A DNA stretch of 64,000 nucleotides from Mesorhizobium sp. 113-3-3 (GTDB lineage: Bacteria; Pseudomonadota; Alphaproteobacteria; Rhizobiales; Rhizobiaceae): assembly GCF_016756495.1 (NCBI RefSeq), contig NZ_AP023243.1, forward strand, positions 5,336,501 to 5,400,500, written 5' to 3'. Below are positions 33,327-42,485 of this stretch, one piece after another. Below the pieces are notes generated by a model. That model was not told the DNA's origin, did no database searches, and saw nothing but the letters and a program-made list of their open reading frames with translations. The translations under genes were made by a program, and so were the position numbers. Position 1 is the first letter of the stretch. Each line of letters starts with the position of its first letter.

Positions 33327-34196
33327 ATGACCAACGACGATGAGATCGAACTTGCCGATGGGCGTGCAAGCCTCGTGGTGCGCCCCCGCGAGGGCGCCGC
33401 CATCATGCGCTACGACGCAATCCGACCCGGCCGAGCCCCCACGCCTCTCCTTGAGCCGTCGAGAGGCTTGCTGAAGTTCGGGTCGCAACTGCTGATCCCC
33501 TGGTCAAACCGCATTTCCGGTGGCGGCTTCGAGTTTGACGGGCGCTTCCATGCGATAGAGCCCAATGTCGAAGGCGAGGCGTTCCCGCTCCACGGCGACG
33601 CATTTCAAAGGCCGTGGCGGTTGACGAGGCGAACCCGCACCGAAATGGAGCTGGTCCTGGAGGATGGAGCGATCGGGCCTTACCGCTACCGTGCGAGCGT
33701 CCGCTATGCATTGGAGGATGGCGCGCTGTCCGCAGCGCTGACTGTCGAGAACCGAGCCGACATACGCCTGCCCTACGGGCTCGGTCTCCACCCCTGGTTT
33801 CCGCGCCGCCCGCGCACTTTGCTGCAAGCATCGGCGCATAGTGTCTGGCTGGAGGACGAACGACACCTACCGACGGGGGTGGTGCCGCTGTCCTCCCGGC
33901 CGGAATGGGATTTTTCGCAAGCCGCGCCGCTTCCCGGCGCCTGGGTCAACAATGCCTTCGAAGGTTGGAACGGGCACGCCTCGATCATCCAGCCGGATGA
34001 CGCTATCGTCGTCACGGTCGAGGCATCGCCCTCGCTGAATGTCTTCGTCCTCTACTCGCCGGCACGAGACGCCGATTTCTTCTGCTTCGAACCCGTTTCA
34101 CATGTGGTGGACGCCCATCACGGCAGCGGCCTGACCACGCTGGAAAAAGGCGCATCGACAAGCGCGCATTTGCGGTTACGTTGGGGCGAACTGTAG
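33327..34196 (+). CDS. Aldose 1-epimerase family protein
   Basis: This is a 289-residue galactose mutarotase-like beta-sandwich. LLKFGSQLLIPWSNRISGGG, EGEAFPLHGDAFQRPW (with the first His), YGLGLHPWFPR (with the second His) and CFEPVSHVVDA are the ordered family signatures. It should equilibrate alpha and beta anomers of the imported aldose, supplying the dehydrogenase. An ATG at 33297 overlaps the SDR end; the ATG at 33327 was chosen to avoid a 14-bp overlap without a ribosome binding site. It follows the SDR in the same operon. Confidence 0.86.
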   Translation: MTNDDEIELADGRASLVVRPREGAAIMRYDAIRPGRAPTPLLEPSRGLLKFGSQLLIPWSNRISGGGFEFDGRFHAIEPNVEGEAFPLHGDAFQRPWRLTRRTRTEMELVLEDGAIGPYRYRASVRYALEDGALSAALTVENRADIRLPYGLGLHPWFPRRPRTLLQASAHSVWLEDERHLPTGVVPLSSRPEWDFSQAAPLPGAWVNNAFEGWNGHASIIQPDDAIVVTVEASPSLNVFVLYSPARDADFFCFEPVSHVVDAHHGSGLTTLEKGASTSAHLRLRWGEL

Positions 34197-34356
34197 CGCC
34201 AAATCGGGAGTCGCGAAGCGGTGCGGCGACATGGTGGCAAGGACCTTTTCCGTTGATCGCCTGTCGCCTGGCACATGCTGCTTCAGGGCGTGTCGGCTTG
34301 AAGAGGCCATGCGCACCTCATAACATCGACCCATCCCGCGTAATGACGAGAGTGCA

Positions 34357-35514
34357 ATGACAAACATGACGTTTCTGCCTGACGATGGCGTCTTTCTCGG
34401 CCGCGCTCGATCACCGGCTTCGCCCCATCCCCTGATCGTCACGGTGCGCGACGGCACCGTCCTCGACATCACGTCAAGCGTGGCGCCGACCGTGCGGGAC
34501 GTCTGCGAGATGGCCGATCCGGCAGGGCATGTGCGCTCGGCCAAGGGCAAGCCGATCGGCGCGCTCGACGACATCGCGGCCAACGGTTTCGAGGCCAGGC
34601 GCGATCCGGCAAGACCCTATCTGCTCTCCCCGGTCGACCTGCAGGCGGTCAAGGCGTCGGGCGTGACCTTCGTCGTCAGCCTGCTCGAACGGGTGATCGA
34701 GGAACAGGCGCGCGGCTCGGCGGAAAAGGCCGACGCCATTCGTGCCGACATTGCCGGGCTGATCGGCCACGATCTGTCGAAGCTCAAGCCCGGTTCGCCT
34801 GAGGCGATGGAGATCAAGGCCAAGCTGATCGCGCGCGGTGCCTGGTCGCAATATCTGGAAGTGGGCATCGGCCCCGACGCCGAGATCTTCACCAAATGCC
34901 AGCCCATGGCCTCGGTAGGCTTCGGTGCCGATGTCGGCCTGCACCCGGTGTCGACCTGGAACAATCCGGAGCCGGAGATCGCCATGATCGCCGCCTCGAG
35001 CGGCAGGATCGTCGGCGCCACCATCGGCAACGACGTCAATCTGCGCGACGTCGAAGGCCGCTCCGCGCTGCTGCTCGGCAAGGCCAAGGACAACAATGCC
35101 TCCGCGTCGCTTGGCCCTTTCATCCGCCTGTTCGACGACACCTTCTCGATCGAAGACGTGAAGCGGGCCGTGGTGCGCCTGAAGGTCGAGGGCGAGGATG
35201 GCTTCTCGCTGGAGGGTGCAAGCTCGATGGCCGAGATCAGCCGTTCGCCGGAAGAGCTGGTTGCCGCCGCCATGGGCCCGCACCACCAGTATCCGGACGG
35301 GCTGGCGCTCTATCTCGGCACCATGTTCGTGCCATCGAAGGACCGTGGCGAAAAGGGCAAGGGGTTTACCCACAAGGTCGGCGACATCGTCACCATCTCG
35401 TCGGAAAAATTCGGCGCGCTGGTCAACCGGGTGCGGCTGTCGCCCGATTGCCCGCACTGGACCTACGGCGCCAGCCATCTCATGCGCGACCTGGCGAAGG
35501 CCGATCTCATCTAG
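34357..35514 (+). CDS. FAH-family 2-keto-3-deoxy sugar acid dehydratase/hydrolase
   Basis: The 385-residue protein has the fumarylacetoacetate hydrolase fold in its C-terminal two thirds. STWNNPEPEIAMIA supplies the paired Glu metal ligands and GATIGNDVNLRDVEG the Asp. The long N-terminal region and the size match the XylX/KdxD subgroup, which dehydrates 2-keto-3-deoxy-pentonates to alpha-ketoglutarate semialdehyde. Placement after the dehydratase, dehydrogenase and mutarotase genes supports this role. Whether it dehydrates or cleaves depends on the actual substrate. A 160-bp gap with no visible element separates it from the epimerase. Confidence 0.84.
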   Translation: MTNMTFLPDDGVFLGRARSPASPHPLIVTVRDGTVLDITSSVAPTVRDVCEMADPAGHVRSAKGKPIGALDDIAANGFEARRDPARPYLLSPVDLQAVKASGVTFVVSLLERVIEEQARGSAEKADAIRADIAGLIGHDLSKLKPGSPEAMEIKAKLIARGAWSQYLEVGIGPDAEIFTKCQPMASVGFGADVGLHPVSTWNNPEPEIAMIAASSGRIVGATIGNDVNLRDVEGRSALLLGKAKDNNASASLGPFIRLFDDTFSIEDVKRAVVRLKVEGEDGFSLEGASSMAEISRSPEELVAAAMGPHHQYPDGLALYLGTMFVPSKDRGEKGKGFTHKVGDIVTISSEKFGALVNRVRLSPDCPHWTYGASHLMRDLAKADLI

Positions 35515-35617
35515 AATCTGTCCAGAACGGCCGCAATCAACACAATTTTATGCAAAACCCGGATGACGGCGGACACAATCCGCTTCAAGATCGCGGTGCG
35601 GTCGGGGGGCCGTTCCG

Positions 35618-37147
35618 ATGTCCGATTCGCCGATCCTGTTCGTGCGCAACGTCGCCAGGCGCTTTGGCGGCACGGTCGTGCTCGACGACATGAGCCTTAT
35701 GGTCGAGCGCGGTTCGATCCACGCGCTGGTCGGCGAAAGCGGCGCCGGCAAGTCGACACTGACAAAGATGCTGGCGGGCATTGTCCGGCCCGACCGTGGC
35801 ACCATCGAATTTGACAGCAAGATCGCGACGATCGACAGCCCCAACGCGGCGCGCAAGCTAGGCATTGGCGTGGTCCTTCAACAGCCGGGGCAGTTTCGCG
35901 AGCGCCCGGTGCTGGCCAATCTGTTCGTCAACCGCGAGCCGCTCCACAACGGGCTGATCTCGCGGCGCGAAATGGAGGCACGCAGCCGCGAGCTGCTTCG
36001 CCAGCTTGGCCTCGATGTCGATGTCCATGCGCCACTCGGCGATCTCGCGCCTGGTGAACGGCAGCTGGTCGCGATCGCCCGCGCGCTGTTGGAAAATCCG
36101 AGGCTGCTCCTTCTTGACGACCCGAATTCGGCGCTCGACCAGCGTCAGAGCGAGCGGCTGTTCGCCGTGCTGCGAGCGCTGAAAGCCAGGGGCATGAGCA
36201 TGCTCTACGCGTCGAACCGGCTGGGGGACGCCCTTGCCATCGCCGATCAGCTGACGGTGATCCGCAACGGCCGCGACGTGCTGTCAAAGGCGCGGCAGGA
36301 GCTGACGGCGTCCGAGGAAGCGATGATCGGCCAGTTGCGCCAGTCGCTGTTCCCACTGCCGCTCAGGGTCCTGCCGACGCTTGCCGGCACGCTGCGGCCG
36401 CAGATCACCGTCGATGGGCTCGGCGGCGGCAGTCTGTCCGAGGTCAGCCTCACGGCCCGCACCGGCGAGATCCTCGGGCTTGCCGGTTCCGGAGCGCGGG
36501 ACCTGCTTGCCTTGTTGTTCGGGCTGCGCAAGCCGCGCCAGGGCAAGGCGCGTTTTCCCGACGGCGACGGCTTGCCTAGGACCCGGACGGAAGCGGCGCG
36601 GCGCAATATATGCATGATTTCAGGTGAGCGCGGCAACGGGTTGATGCCGGAAAAATCCATCGCCTTCAACATGGCGAATGTCGTCGTCGGCGCACGCGAC
36701 TGGGGGTCGCGCTGGTATTCGCCCAAGGCGGCGCTCGGCCGCGCCACGCGGCAGATCGAGGCACTGCGCATCAGGAGCGCGCCGGAAATGCCGGCGGGCT
36801 CGCTTTCGGCCGGTTGCCAGCAGAAGGTGATCATCGCCAAATGGCTGGAAATCGGCCCGCAAGTGGTGCTGCTCGACGAGCCCGCCCGCGGCATCGACAT
36901 CGGCAGCAAGCAGGAGATCTACGCGCTGATCCGCCAGATGGCGGCCGGCGGCTGCATCGTGCTGCTGCATTCCAACGAACTGTCCGAGTTGACAGGGCTC
37001 TGCGATCGCATCCTGGCCTTCCACAAGGGCAGGCTGGCCGGCGAAATCGCCGGCGACGACATGGATGCGGGCAGGCTTCTGAAGCTGATCATTTCGGGCA
37101 AGCCCGCGGACGAAAACCGCCGGAGCAATCGGGAGAGCGCTGCATGA
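35618..37147 (+). CDS. Two-domain sugar ABC transporter ATP-binding protein, divergent
   Basis: This is a 509-residue RbsA-like protein. The N-terminal domain has Walker A GESGAGKSTLTKMLAG, but the signature is LAPGERQ and Walker B reads LLLLDDPNSALD, with Asp where the catalytic Glu normally sits. The C-terminal domain has a weak P-loop, GLAGSGARDLL, as usual in RbsA, signature LSAGCQQK, and an intact VVLLDEPARGIDIG. So the usual division between active and degenerate sites may be altered. Its end overlaps the following permease start (ATGA). No binding-protein gene belongs to this pair directly. Confidence 0.86.
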   Translation: MSDSPILFVRNVARRFGGTVVLDDMSLMVERGSIHALVGESGAGKSTLTKMLAGIVRPDRGTIEFDSKIATIDSPNAARKLGIGVVLQQPGQFRERPVLANLFVNREPLHNGLISRREMEARSRELLRQLGLDVDVHAPLGDLAPGERQLVAIARALLENPRLLLLDDPNSALDQRQSERLFAVLRALKARGMSMLYASNRLGDALAIADQLTVIRNGRDVLSKARQELTASEEAMIGQLRQSLFPLPLRVLPTLAGTLRPQITVDGLGGGSLSEVSLTARTGEILGLAGSGARDLLALLFGLRKPRQGKARFPDGDGLPRTRTEAARRNICMISGERGNGLMPEKSIAFNMANVVVGARDWGSRWYSPKAALGRATRQIEALRIRSAPEMPAGSLSAGCQQKVIIAKWLEIGPQVVLLDEPARGIDIGSKQEIYALIRQMAAGGCIVLLHSNELSELTGLCDRILAFHKGRLAGEIAGDDMDAGRLLKLIISGKPADENRRSNRESAA

Positions 37148-38178
37148 CCAGGACCGAGACCGTGCCGCCGCTTGCCGGCTCGGTGAACCATAAGACCAGA
37201 CGCAGCATCCGGCTGCCGGCCGAGACCGGTGCTGTCGTTGCGCTCGCCGTGCTGGTCGCACTGCTTGGCTGGCTGAACCCCTCCTTCCTCGAACCGGCCA
37301 ATCTGCTCTCGGTGCTGGGCCAGGCCGCCCTGCCCGGCATTCTGGCGATCGGCATGGTGTTCGTGCTCTCGGCCCGCGAGATCGACCTTTCGGCGGGTGC
37401 TGTGTTCCATCTCACGGCGGCCTTCGCGGCCTTGCTGATGCTTGCCGGAATGGACCCCTGGCTTGCCTGTCTGGCGGGTGTCGCGGCGGGCGCTTGCCTT
37501 GGGCTGATCAACGGCCTGCTGGCGATCGTACTGCGCCTGCCGGCTCTGCTGGTAACGCTCGGCACATGGTGGATGACCCAGGGCCTGTCGCTGGTCGCCG
37601 GCAAGGGACAGACAGTCGTGCCGCCGGGCACGGACAGCGGCTTCTTCACGACACTGTCGGGCAAGGCGTTCTTGATGGTGCCGGCGACGGCCATCGTCTT
37701 TGTCTTGCTGGTGCCCGTAATGCATGCCGTGCTTCACCGCACGCGCTTCGGTTACCGGGTCCAGGCCGTGGGCAGCAATCCGCAGGCTGCCGCCTATGCC
37801 GGCATTCCAACCTCCAAGGTACGGCTGCTGACACTGGTGCTGATGGGCGCGATGGCGGGGCTGGCCGGGGTGATCCATGTCGGCGCGCATGGCGCCATTG
37901 CCCCCGGCGAGGGCAGCAATTTCACGTTGCTGGCGATCGCAGCGGCCATCATCGGCGGCACATCGCTTTCGGGCGGCCATGGCAGCGTCATCGGCGCCGC
38001 GATCGGCATGGTGGTCCTCCAGCTTATCCTCAGCGCCATGAGCATGCTTGGCGTTGATGCCGTGTGGAGCACATTTGCCGCCGGCGCCCTGGTCGTGCTT
38101 GCCCTTGCGGTCGACCGACTGGTCAAGCTGTGGCGCAGCCAGCGCGCCCGACACGATCATCACAATCCGCCCGGCTGA
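37144..38178 (+). CDS. Sugar ABC transporter permease (RbsC-like)
   Basis: This is a 344-residue RbsC-family permease with about ten spans. LSAREIDLSAGAVFHL replaces the more common SGEIDLSVG block. RLPALLVTLGTWWMTQGLSL and IIGGTSLSGGHGSVIGAAIG are the other landmarks. It overlaps the two-domain ATPase by 4 bp and is followed, 224 bp later, by a binding-protein gene. That gap holds a TGGCGCC-N6-GGCGCCA inverted repeat at 38248-38267. Confidence 0.87.
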   Translation: MTRTETVPPLAGSVNHKTRRSIRLPAETGAVVALAVLVALLGWLNPSFLEPANLLSVLGQAALPGILAIGMVFVLSAREIDLSAGAVFHLTAAFAALLMLAGMDPWLACLAGVAAGACLGLINGLLAIVLRLPALLVTLGTWWMTQGLSLVAGKGQTVVPPGTDSGFFTTLSGKAFLMVPATAIVFVLLVPVMHAVLHRTRFGYRVQAVGSNPQAAAYAGIPTSKVRLLTLVLMGAMAGLAGVIHVGAHGAIAPGEGSNFTLLAIAAAIIGGTSLSGGHGSVIGAAIGMVVLQLILSAMSMLGVDAVWSTFAAGALVVLALAVDRLVKLWRSQRARHDHHNPPG

Positions 38179-38247
38179 GCCTCGCCGCCAATCATCCGGG
38201 GTCCCGAAAAAATCACCTCGACTGATGCAATCTGATGGGACCGTTGA

Positions 38248-38267
38248 TGGCGCCGCGTCGGGCGCCA
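38248..38267. promoter_or_regulatory. Inverted repeat upstream of second sugar-binding protein
   Basis: TGGCGCC (38248-38254) and GGCGCCA (38261-38267) are perfect arms separated by 6 bp, about 135 bp before the binding-protein start. It could be a LacI-type operator for the regulator at 41382 or an mRNA hairpin. Confidence 0.35.
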
Positions 38268-38402
38268 ACTACATCTGCAGATGGAGGCTTGCCATACGTC
38301 GAAAAAGGGAATGCTCTGAGGCATCCGAGCGGCGCTGGCAAAGACGCAAATCCGGCCGAAGCCGGAACAGGGACGGATCATCTTCAACCGGGAGGAAATC
38401 AA

Positions 38403-39338
38403 ATGCTGAAAAGACTGAGACTTGTGCTCTACGGCCTGCTGGTCGCGCTGACGGTCATTCCGGCAGCCGCGCAGGCCAAGACCTTCTACTGGATTTCGCA
38501 TGGCGGCCCCGCCGATCCGGTCTGGACCTACTTCCTGGCCGGAGCCAAGCAATGGGCCAAGGACACCGGCAACACCGTCAACACCTCGTTCCACAATGGC
38601 GACGTCGCCTCCCAGCAGGAAGCGGTTCGCGCCGCCCTCTCGGCCAAGGCCGACGGCATCGTCACCACCAGCCCCGATCCGGGCAGCCTCGTCGAGATCG
38701 TCAAGGAAGCCCGCGCCGCCAACATCCCGATCATCAACTTCAACACGCCCGATCCAAAAGCCAATTTCAACGCCTATGTCGGCGGCGACAACGTCACCTT
38801 CGGCAAGCACTGGGCGCAGTATCTGGTCGACAAGGGCCTGGTGAAGAAGGGCGACTTCGTCTGGATGCCGGTCGAGATCCCCGGCGCCACCTATGGCGTC
38901 CAGGAAGAGGAAGGCATCAAGAGCGTCTTCGGACCGCTCGGCATCACCTATGAAGTGACCGAGGCGACGCTCGACCAGGCCGAGGTGATCAACCGCATGG
39001 TCGACTACCTCACCGCCCACAAGGGCAAGGTCAAGGCCATCATCGGGCTGGGCGACCTGGTCACCGGCTCGATCAAGCGGGTGTTCGACCAGGTCGGCGT
39101 CAAGCCGGGCGAAATCCCCGTCGTCGGCTGGGGCAATTCGCTCGACACTACCCAGGAAGTGCTGAACGGCTACGTCAATGCCGGCCAGTGGCAGGATCCG
39201 CAGGCGACCAGCTATGTCGCGCTGTCGCTCGCCAACATGGCGGCGTCAGGCATTCCTCCGGGCTTCAACGTCATCACCGGCGCGCTCTATGAGAAGGACA
39301 CCGCCGCCGTCTACGACAAGATCCTGTCCGGCAAATAA
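38403..39338 (+). CDS. Sugar ABC transporter binding protein (ribose/rhamnose type)
   Basis: The 311-residue protein has a signal peptide (LVLYGLLVALTVIPAAAQA, about 7-25). The Peripla_BP_4 segments are YWISHGGPADPVWTYFLAGA, GIVTTSPDPGSLVEIVKEAR and AIIGLGDLVTGSIKRVFDQV. GGGAGG precedes the ATG at 38403. It probably serves the following permease/ATPase pair and may also serve the preceding ATPase/permease pair, which lacks its own. A GC-rich hairpin follows at 39353-39375. Confidence 0.88.
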   Translation: MLKRLRLVLYGLLVALTVIPAAAQAKTFYWISHGGPADPVWTYFLAGAKQWAKDTGNTVNTSFHNGDVASQQEAVRAALSAKADGIVTTSPDPGSLVEIVKEARAANIPIINFNTPDPKANFNAYVGGDNVTFGKHWAQYLVDKGLVKKGDFVWMPVEIPGATYGVQEEEGIKSVFGPLGITYEVTEATLDQAEVINRMVDYLTAHKGKVKAIIGLGDLVTGSIKRVFDQVGVKPGEIPVVGWGNSLDTTQEVLNGYVNAGQWQDPQATSYVALSLANMAASGIPPGFNVITGALYEKDTAAVYDKILSGK

Positions 39339-39352
39339 ACCGCGATCCTGAC

Positions 39353-39375
39353 GCCGCGCGCATCTGGCGCGCGGC
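39353..39375 (+). promoter_or_regulatory. GC-rich hairpin after second sugar-binding protein
   Basis: GCCGCGCGC (39353-39361) and GCGCGCGGC (39367-39375) form a perfect 9-bp stem with a 5-nt loop, 15 bp after the stop codon. The position is like the hairpins at 30769 and 55101 after other binding-protein genes. Confidence 0.65.
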
Positions 39376-39457
39376 GCCAGATATCTTTCTGCGCCGCGAC
39401 CTGTCCATCGGAGGCGGTGGAGATCGCGGCCCGTTCCAACCATGTCGCGGGTTCCCA

Positions 39458-40444
39458 GTGGAAAATCATTCGCTTGTCCAACGCCTGATTGCGCGGCCTG
39501 AATTCGGTCCCTTCGTGCTGCTCGTCGTCGAGATCGGCGTTTTCTGGGGCTTCAATCACGACTTCCTATCGCCGCAGAACATTTCCAACACGCTGGCCTT
39601 CACGGTCGAGCTCGGCCTGATCGCGCTGGCGATGACCTTGCTGATGACGTCAGGCGAATTCGACCTGTCCGTCGGCTCCCTGTTCGGCTTCTCGCCGGTG
39701 CTGATGTGGACGCTGTTCAACAGCGGCGTCACCTCGCTGGAAATGGGCTTCGTCGCCGCGCTGGTGGTTGCCGCCTTGATCGGCCTGGTCAATGGCTGGT
39801 TCGTCACGCAGCTCAAGATCCCATCCTTCCTGGTGACGCTCGGCATGCTGCTCGTGGTACGCGGCAGCGCCCTTTTCATCACCGACGGTTTCCCGCAGCG
39901 CACCTGGAGCGCGGAAGGCAGCTGGCTGGCCGAAGCGCTGGTCGGTGACTTCTTCATCGGGCCGTTCCGCATCTACATGTCGCTGTTCTGGTTCATCGCC
40001 GCGGCGATCGCGCTCGGCTACGTGCTGACGCAAAGCCGAACCGGCAACTGGATCCAGGCGGCGGGCGGCAATCCCAACGCGGCGCGCGCCCGCGGCGTCA
40101 ATGTCAACCGCGTCAAGATCGGGCTGTTCGTGCTGTCGTCGCTCATGGCTTCGCTGGCCGGCGTCATCTCCTCGCTGCGCACCTCGGCCGCCAACCCCAA
40201 CAGCGGCACCGGCTACGAGCTCGAAGTCATCGCCATGGTGGTGATCGGCGGCACGGCGCTGACCGGCGGGCGCGGCACCATCATCGGCACCGTGCTCGGC
40301 ATCCTGATCCTGCGCGTGATGCGCAACGGCATCGTGCTGATCGGCGTGCCGGGACTTGCCTACAACATCTTCATCGGCGCGATCATCCTTGGCATGATGG
40401 CGCTCCATTCATGGCTGGAACGCCGGCATCAGGCGGGGACTTGA
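39458..40444 (+). CDS. Sugar ABC transporter permease (RbsC-like)
   Basis: The 328-residue permease is a paralogue of the one at 30827. MTSGEFDLSVGSLFGFSPVL, TQLKIPSFLVTLGMLLVVRG, AAGGNPNAARARGVNV and VIGGTALTGGRGTIIG are all family landmarks. The start is GTG at 39458. It stands between the binding-protein gene and a single-domain ATPase, 3 bp from the latter, completing an FrcBCA-like importer. Confidence 0.89.
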   Translation: MENHSLVQRLIARPEFGPFVLLVVEIGVFWGFNHDFLSPQNISNTLAFTVELGLIALAMTLLMTSGEFDLSVGSLFGFSPVLMWTLFNSGVTSLEMGFVAALVVAALIGLVNGWFVTQLKIPSFLVTLGMLLVVRGSALFITDGFPQRTWSAEGSWLAEALVGDFFIGPFRIYMSLFWFIAAAIALGYVLTQSRTGNWIQAAGGNPNAARARGVNVNRVKIGLFVLSSLMASLAGVISSLRTSAANPNSGTGYELEVIAMVVIGGTALTGGRGTIIGTVLGILILRVMRNGIVLIGVPGLAYNIFIGAIILGMMALHSWLERRHQAGT

Positions 40445-40447
40445 ACC

Positions 40448-41239
40448 ATGGCCGAGCCATTGATCCGCATGCAGAACATCCGCAAGTCCTACGGCCGCGT
40501 GCAGGCGTTGGAGGATGCCAATTTCCATGTCAACGAGCGCGAGATCGTCGGCCTGCTCGGCGACAATGGCGCCGGCAAGTCGACGCTGATCAAGGTCCTG
40601 TCGGGCGCGGTGCCGCTGACCAGCGGCGACATCTTTATCCGCGGCAAGAAGGTCACCTTGCGCAGCACCAGCGACGCCATCGCGCAGGGCATCGAAACGA
40701 TCTACCAGGATTCCGCGCTGGTCACGCAACTGTCGATCGCCCGCAATCTGTTCCTCGGACGCGAGCCGATCAAGCCGCCGCGTTTCCTCAACCGCATGGA
40801 CCAGGAGGCGATGAACAATGTCGCCCGCGACCTGCTCAAACAGGTCGGCATCTCGAAGAACATTCCGCCGACGACGCCAATCGGCTCGCTGTCAGGCGGC
40901 GAGCGCCAGGCGGTGGCGATCGCGCGCGCCATGCATTTCGACAGCGACCTGATCATCCTCGACGAGCCGACCAACAATCTCGGCGTCGCCGAGACGCAAG
41001 GCGTGCTGAGCTTCGTGCGCAGCGCCCGCGATTCCGGCCATTCCTGCATCTTCATCGCGCACAACATCCATCACGTCTTCCAGGTGGTCGACCGCATCGT
41101 CGTCATGCGCCGGGGCAAGGTGGTCGCCGACGACATCGACCCGAAGAAGACAACCGTGACGGAAGTCGAACGGATCATCACCGGCATGTCGGACAAGGAA
41201 ATCCGCGAGGCCATCGCCGACGGCAAACCGTCGCACTGA
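40448..41239 (+). CDS. Sugar ABC transporter ATP-binding protein, single domain
   Basis: This 263-residue ATPase has Walker A GDNGAGKSTLIKVLSG, signature LSGGERQAVAIARAM, Walker B LIILDEPTNNLGV and switch His in FIAHNIHHVF. It is a paralogue of the ATPase at 31808, and both are half-size relative to RbsA. It drives the importer with the permease at 39458 and the binding protein at 38403. The LacI gene follows after 142 bp. Confidence 0.9.
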   Translation: MAEPLIRMQNIRKSYGRVQALEDANFHVNEREIVGLLGDNGAGKSTLIKVLSGAVPLTSGDIFIRGKKVTLRSTSDAIAQGIETIYQDSALVTQLSIARNLFLGREPIKPPRFLNRMDQEAMNNVARDLLKQVGISKNIPPTTPIGSLSGGERQAVAIARAMHFDSDLIILDEPTNNLGVAETQGVLSFVRSARDSGHSCIFIAHNIHHVFQVVDRIVVMRRGKVVADDIDPKKTTVTEVERIITGMSDKEIREAIADGKPSH

Positions 41240-41381
41240 GGACGGCCGCCTTGTCGAAGCAGCCGAACGCTTGTCGCGGTGATGGGTGTCGATCGCCCTC
41301 CCCTCGGATCGCATCGGCTGGCAAATCGCGAGCCAAATCACGTGTCTGGCGCACGATCGCATCGGCGCATAGGGTTGCGGC

Positions 41382-42404
41382 ATGAAGGCCACCGTCTCCG
41401 ATATCGCCAGGAATTGCGGGCTCTCGACCGCGACGGTCGACAGGGTGCTCAACAACAGGCCCGGCGCCAGCGCCGCCAACCGGCAGCGCGTGATGGAGGC
41501 CGCCAAGCAGCTCGGCTATTTGCCGGTCGCCGACCAGGTGACGCTTCCATCCAGACCCGCAAACCTCGAATTCTTCCTGCCGATCGGCAGCAACGCCTTC
41601 ATGCAGGATCTGGCAAGGCACATCGAGGACTATGCATCGCGCCTGCCGCTGGTCGCCTCCTGCCGGATCCATAGCCTCGCCGGCATCTCACCGAACGCGC
41701 TGCAGAGCGCGGTGGAAAACCTGTCGCTGAGGGCCAATGGCGTCGGCGTCATCGCCATCGACCATCCGCGAACCCGCAACATCCTGCGCGACATCGTCGA
41801 GGCCGGCATCCGCCTGGTGACGCTGGTGTCCGACATTCCGGCCGCTCCCCGCTCGGCCTATGTCGGCATCGACAACCGGGTGGCGGGGCGAACGGCGGCG
41901 CTTTTGATGGGTCGTTTCCTCGGCGGCCGCGAAGGCCATCTGGCGATGGTCGTCGGCTCGCGCTCCTATCGCGGCCATGAGGAGCGTGAGATGGGTTTTC
42001 GGTCAGTGCTCGGCGAAGAGTTTCCCAACCTCACCGTGACCAGCGCCGTCGAGATCAATGACGAGCCGGATGCCAGCTACGCCGAGACCATGAAGGCGTT
42101 GCACAACGAACCCGAACTGCTCGGCATTTATTGCGTCGGGGCCGGGCGCTCCGGCGTCGCGAGAGCCATCCTGGAAGCCAGGCCCAACCGCAAGCCGGTG
42201 TTCATCTGCCACGACCTGACGAAGGAGACACGCGGCTACCTCGTCGACGACCTCGCCGACGTCGTCATCGACCAGAACGCTAGGCTGATCGCCGAACAGT
42301 CGGTCATCCGCCTGCTCGGCTCCATCGCCTCATCGGCGCCCTATCTGACCCGCAAATTCATCGAGCCGCGCCTGATTTTCAGGGAAAACGTGCCGGTGCA
42401 GTAG
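41382..42404 (+). CDS. LacI-family transcriptional regulator
   Basis: This is a 340-residue protein. The DNA-binding headpiece is ATVSDIARNCGLSTATVDRV with the hinge region LNNRPGASAANRQRV, and it is followed by a periplasmic-binding-like core including SAYVGIDNRVAGRTAALLMG. It has the VDR variation seen in the Peripla_BP_4-core branch, whose members sense sugars close to those bound by RbsB-like proteins. Its position right after two sugar importer modules points to local control. Its operator could not be identified with confidence. Confidence 0.9.
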   Translation: MKATVSDIARNCGLSTATVDRVLNNRPGASAANRQRVMEAAKQLGYLPVADQVTLPSRPANLEFFLPIGSNAFMQDLARHIEDYASRLPLVASCRIHSLAGISPNALQSAVENLSLRANGVGVIAIDHPRTRNILRDIVEAGIRLVTLVSDIPAAPRSAYVGIDNRVAGRTAALLMGRFLGGREGHLAMVVGSRSYRGHEEREMGFRSVLGEEFPNLTVTSAVEINDEPDASYAETMKALHNEPELLGIYCVGAGRSGVARAILEARPNRKPVFICHDLTKETRGYLVDDLADVVIDQNARLIAEQSVIRLLGSIASSAPYLTRKFIEPRLIFRENVPVQ

Positions 42405-42450
42405 GCGGGGACGCCTCGGAAAAGCCAGTTTCCCGGATTTGTCTGATAAT

Positions 42451-42479
42451 TGACACGGCAAATCTGCACAGCTGCTATG
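42451..42479 (+). promoter_or_regulatory. Promoter for candidate small RNA
   Basis: TTGACA (42451-42456), an exact -35 consensus, and TGCTAT (42474-42479) are separated by 17 bp. The expected start of transcription is close to 42486, giving a transcript of about 155 nt up to the terminator at 42640. Confidence 0.65.
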
Positions 42480-42485
42480 CACAAT

